From: Oscillospiraceae bacterium
GTDB lineage: Bacteria > Bacillota > Clostridia > Oscillospirales > Oscillospiraceae
Direction: 5' to 3'
DNA length: 64,000 bases
NCBI GenBank assembly: GCA_017436955.1
Contig: JAFSCD010000003.1
Span: 186,001-250,000, forward strand
In this document: one piece after another, positions 63,097 through 64,000 of the stretch
Numbering within the stretch: position 1 is the stretch's first letter
How the letters are laid out: every line of letters starts with the position of its first letter
The notes under the pieces: generated by a model
Told to the model about the DNA's origin: nothing
The model's database searches: none
What the model saw: the letters and a program-made list of their open reading frames with translations, nothing else
Translations under genes and position numbers: made by a program

Positions 63097-63327
63097 ATGG
63101 CTGAAGTGAAAAAGGAAAACTGGTTCAAAAGAACCTTGGGTGCCATCGCCAGATACTTCCGCGAGCTGAAGAGCGAGCTGAAGAAGGTGGTGTGGTCTAC
63201 CCCCAAGCAGGTGGCAAAGAACACCTTGATCGTCATTGCCTGTGTCATTGTGGTTGGTGTTTTCATCTGGGTGTTCGACTTCGTCGCACAGACTCTGATC
63301 ACCGCCATCATCAACCTGGCCCACTAA
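63097..63327 (+). CDS. secE: preprotein translocase subunit SecE
   Basis: A 76-residue single-span SecE: an amphipathic helix with RYFRELKSELKKVVWSTPKQ then a membrane helix (TLIVIACVIVVGVFIWVFDF). It stabilises SecY. It lies 12 bases after rpmG and 10 before nusG. Confidence 0.96.
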   Translation: MAEVKKENWFKRTLGAIARYFRELKSELKKVVWSTPKQVAKNTLIVIACVIVVGVFIWVFDFVAQTLITAIINLAH

Positions 63328-63337
63328 GGTATACGCT

Positions 63338-63868
63338 ATGGCAGAAGCTGCAAAGTGGTATGTCGTTCATACCTATTCGGGTTATGAGAACACTGTAAAG
63401 GCTACCATCGAAAAGACCATCGAAAGCCGTCAGCTGCAGGATCGGATCCTGGCAATCTCCATCCCTATGGAGACCGTCACGGAGATCACCGAGTCCGGCG
63501 TCAGCAAGACTTATGATCGCAAGGTTTTCCCCGGCTACGTGCTGGTTAAGATGGTATACAGCGATGACACCTGGCACGTCATCCGCAACATCCGCGGTGT
63601 TACCGGCTTCGTCGGTACATCCAGCAACGACCCCACTCCCCTGACCGAAGATGAAGTCTACGCAATGGGCATTGAGAAGAAGGAGATCATTGTCAACTAC
63701 GAAGTTGGCGATACCGTCCGCATCCTCGATGGTCCTTTGAGTTCCTTCACCGGCGTCGTGGAGAGCATCGAGGTCGAAAGCAACACGGTCAACGTTATCG
63801 TTTCTATGTTTGGCCGCGAGACCTCCGTCGAGTTTGAACTCGATCAGATCGAGGTCGCATCCCAATAA
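63338..63868 (+). CDS. nusG: transcription termination/antitermination protein NusG
   Basis: Elongation factor linking RNA polymerase to the ribosome. The 176 residues contain the NGN domain (KWYVVHTYSGYENTVKATI, FPGYVLVKM, RGVTGFVG) and the C-terminal KOW domain (GDTVRILDGPLSSFTGVVESI). Confidence 0.98.
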   Translation: MAEAAKWYVVHTYSGYENTVKATIEKTIESRQLQDRILAISIPMETVTEITESGVSKTYDRKVFPGYVLVKMVYSDDTWHVIRNIRGVTGFVGTSSNDPTPLTEDEVYAMGIEKKEIIVNYEVGDTVRILDGPLSSFTGVVESIEVESNTVNVIVSMFGRETSVEFELDQIEVASQ

Positions 63869-63875
63869 CGCATCG

Positions 63876-63946
63876 AACCGGCTCGCCGGTTGGAACGTGG
63901 GAGGGGTTAATGCCCCGACAAAAATGCGTAAAACGCATATTACCAC
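63876..63946 (+). promoter_or_regulatory. structured leader before rplK, possible r-protein binding site
   Basis: Hairpin AACCGG/CCGGTT, then a junction closed by GTGG (63897) with CCAC (63943) that holds GGGG/CCCC and ATGCGT/ACGCAT stems. The GTGGGAGG...ACGCAT...TACCACA layout recurs before rplK in Firmicutes, and may be the L1 autoregulatory site known for L11-L1 mRNA in other bacteria. Confidence 0.5.
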
Positions 63947-63970
63947 ATTATATTCAGGAGGTGCTTTATA

Positions 63971-64000
63971 ATGGCACAGAAAGTCACTGGTATTATCAAG
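63971..64000 (+). CDS. rplK: 50S ribosomal protein L11, start only
   Basis: Ten codons (MAQKVTGIIK) behind AGGAGG match the L11 N-terminus; the gene continues past the window. The nusG-rplK neighbourhood supports it. Confidence 0.9.
   Translation, partial: MAQKVTGIIK

Overview
The window reads as a chromosomal stretch from a spore-forming, Gram-positive Clostridia-type bacterium, most likely in the Oscillospirales/Ruminococcaceae sphere. Evidence is the spoIIA operon (spoIIAA-spoIIAB-sigF), yqfC/yqfD, ylbJ-like, yunB, cwlD and cotJ genes, a T-box leader on valS, AGGAGG ribosome sites, sigma-A promoters, and gene order that follows Bacillus/Clostridium (ybeY-phoH-yqfD-yqfC, era-yqzL-recO, ecfA1-ecfA2-ecfT-truA, recX-recA, rpmG-secE-nusG-rplK). 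Genus-level placement is inference. I saw no insertion sequence, prophage, CRISPR array, tRNA or rRNA gene.

Layout. 1-14.4 kb (minus strand): end of a membrane protein, a phosphohexomutase, coaD, rsmD, uvrC, an HPr-like protein, mutS2, recO, yqzL, era, a small membrane protein, ybeY, phoH, yqfD and yqfC, with the ylbJ-like gene divergent. 14.5-22.4 kb: a cysteine-rich mini-protein, a ferredoxin-type aldo/keto reductase, ligA, yunB, pcrA and the spoIIA operon. 22.5-25 kb: a plus-strand ECF sigma / membrane anti-sigma-like / lipoprotein cassette. 25-31.5 kb: valS with its T-box, cwlD, a fused cotJA-cotJB gene plus cotJC, a GNAT acetyltransferase and a radical SAM protein. 31.5-47.2 kb (minus): murB-whiA-dnaE, then a lipoprotein/response regulator/histidine kinase set, yqhQ, prmC, recA, recX, rimO, pgsA, a HAD phosphatase and a flavin reductase-like protein. 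47.3-58.6 kb: small lipoprotein, thioredoxin-fold protein, an orotidine-decarboxylase-like pseudoenzyme, a clpE-like ATPase, truA, ecfT/A2/A1, a methyltransferase and a class A PBP. 58.5-64 kb: a DUF1292 gene with a probable 6S RNA right behind it, a parvulin-type foldase, a split TauE/SafE transporter, ruvX, tspO, and the start of the rpmG-secE-nusG-rplK operon.

Functionally the window mixes DNA repair and recombination, translation and ribosome maturation, envelope synthesis and sporulation. The less ordinary elements are the catalytically emptied OMP-decarboxylase homologue paired with a CPDC thioredoxin-fold protein, the four-cysteine insert in the PBP, the CotJA-CotJB fusion, the split transporter whose ribosome site lies in a terminator arm, the sigma/anti-sigma/lipoprotein cassette, and a small lipoprotein behind a forespore-type promoter.
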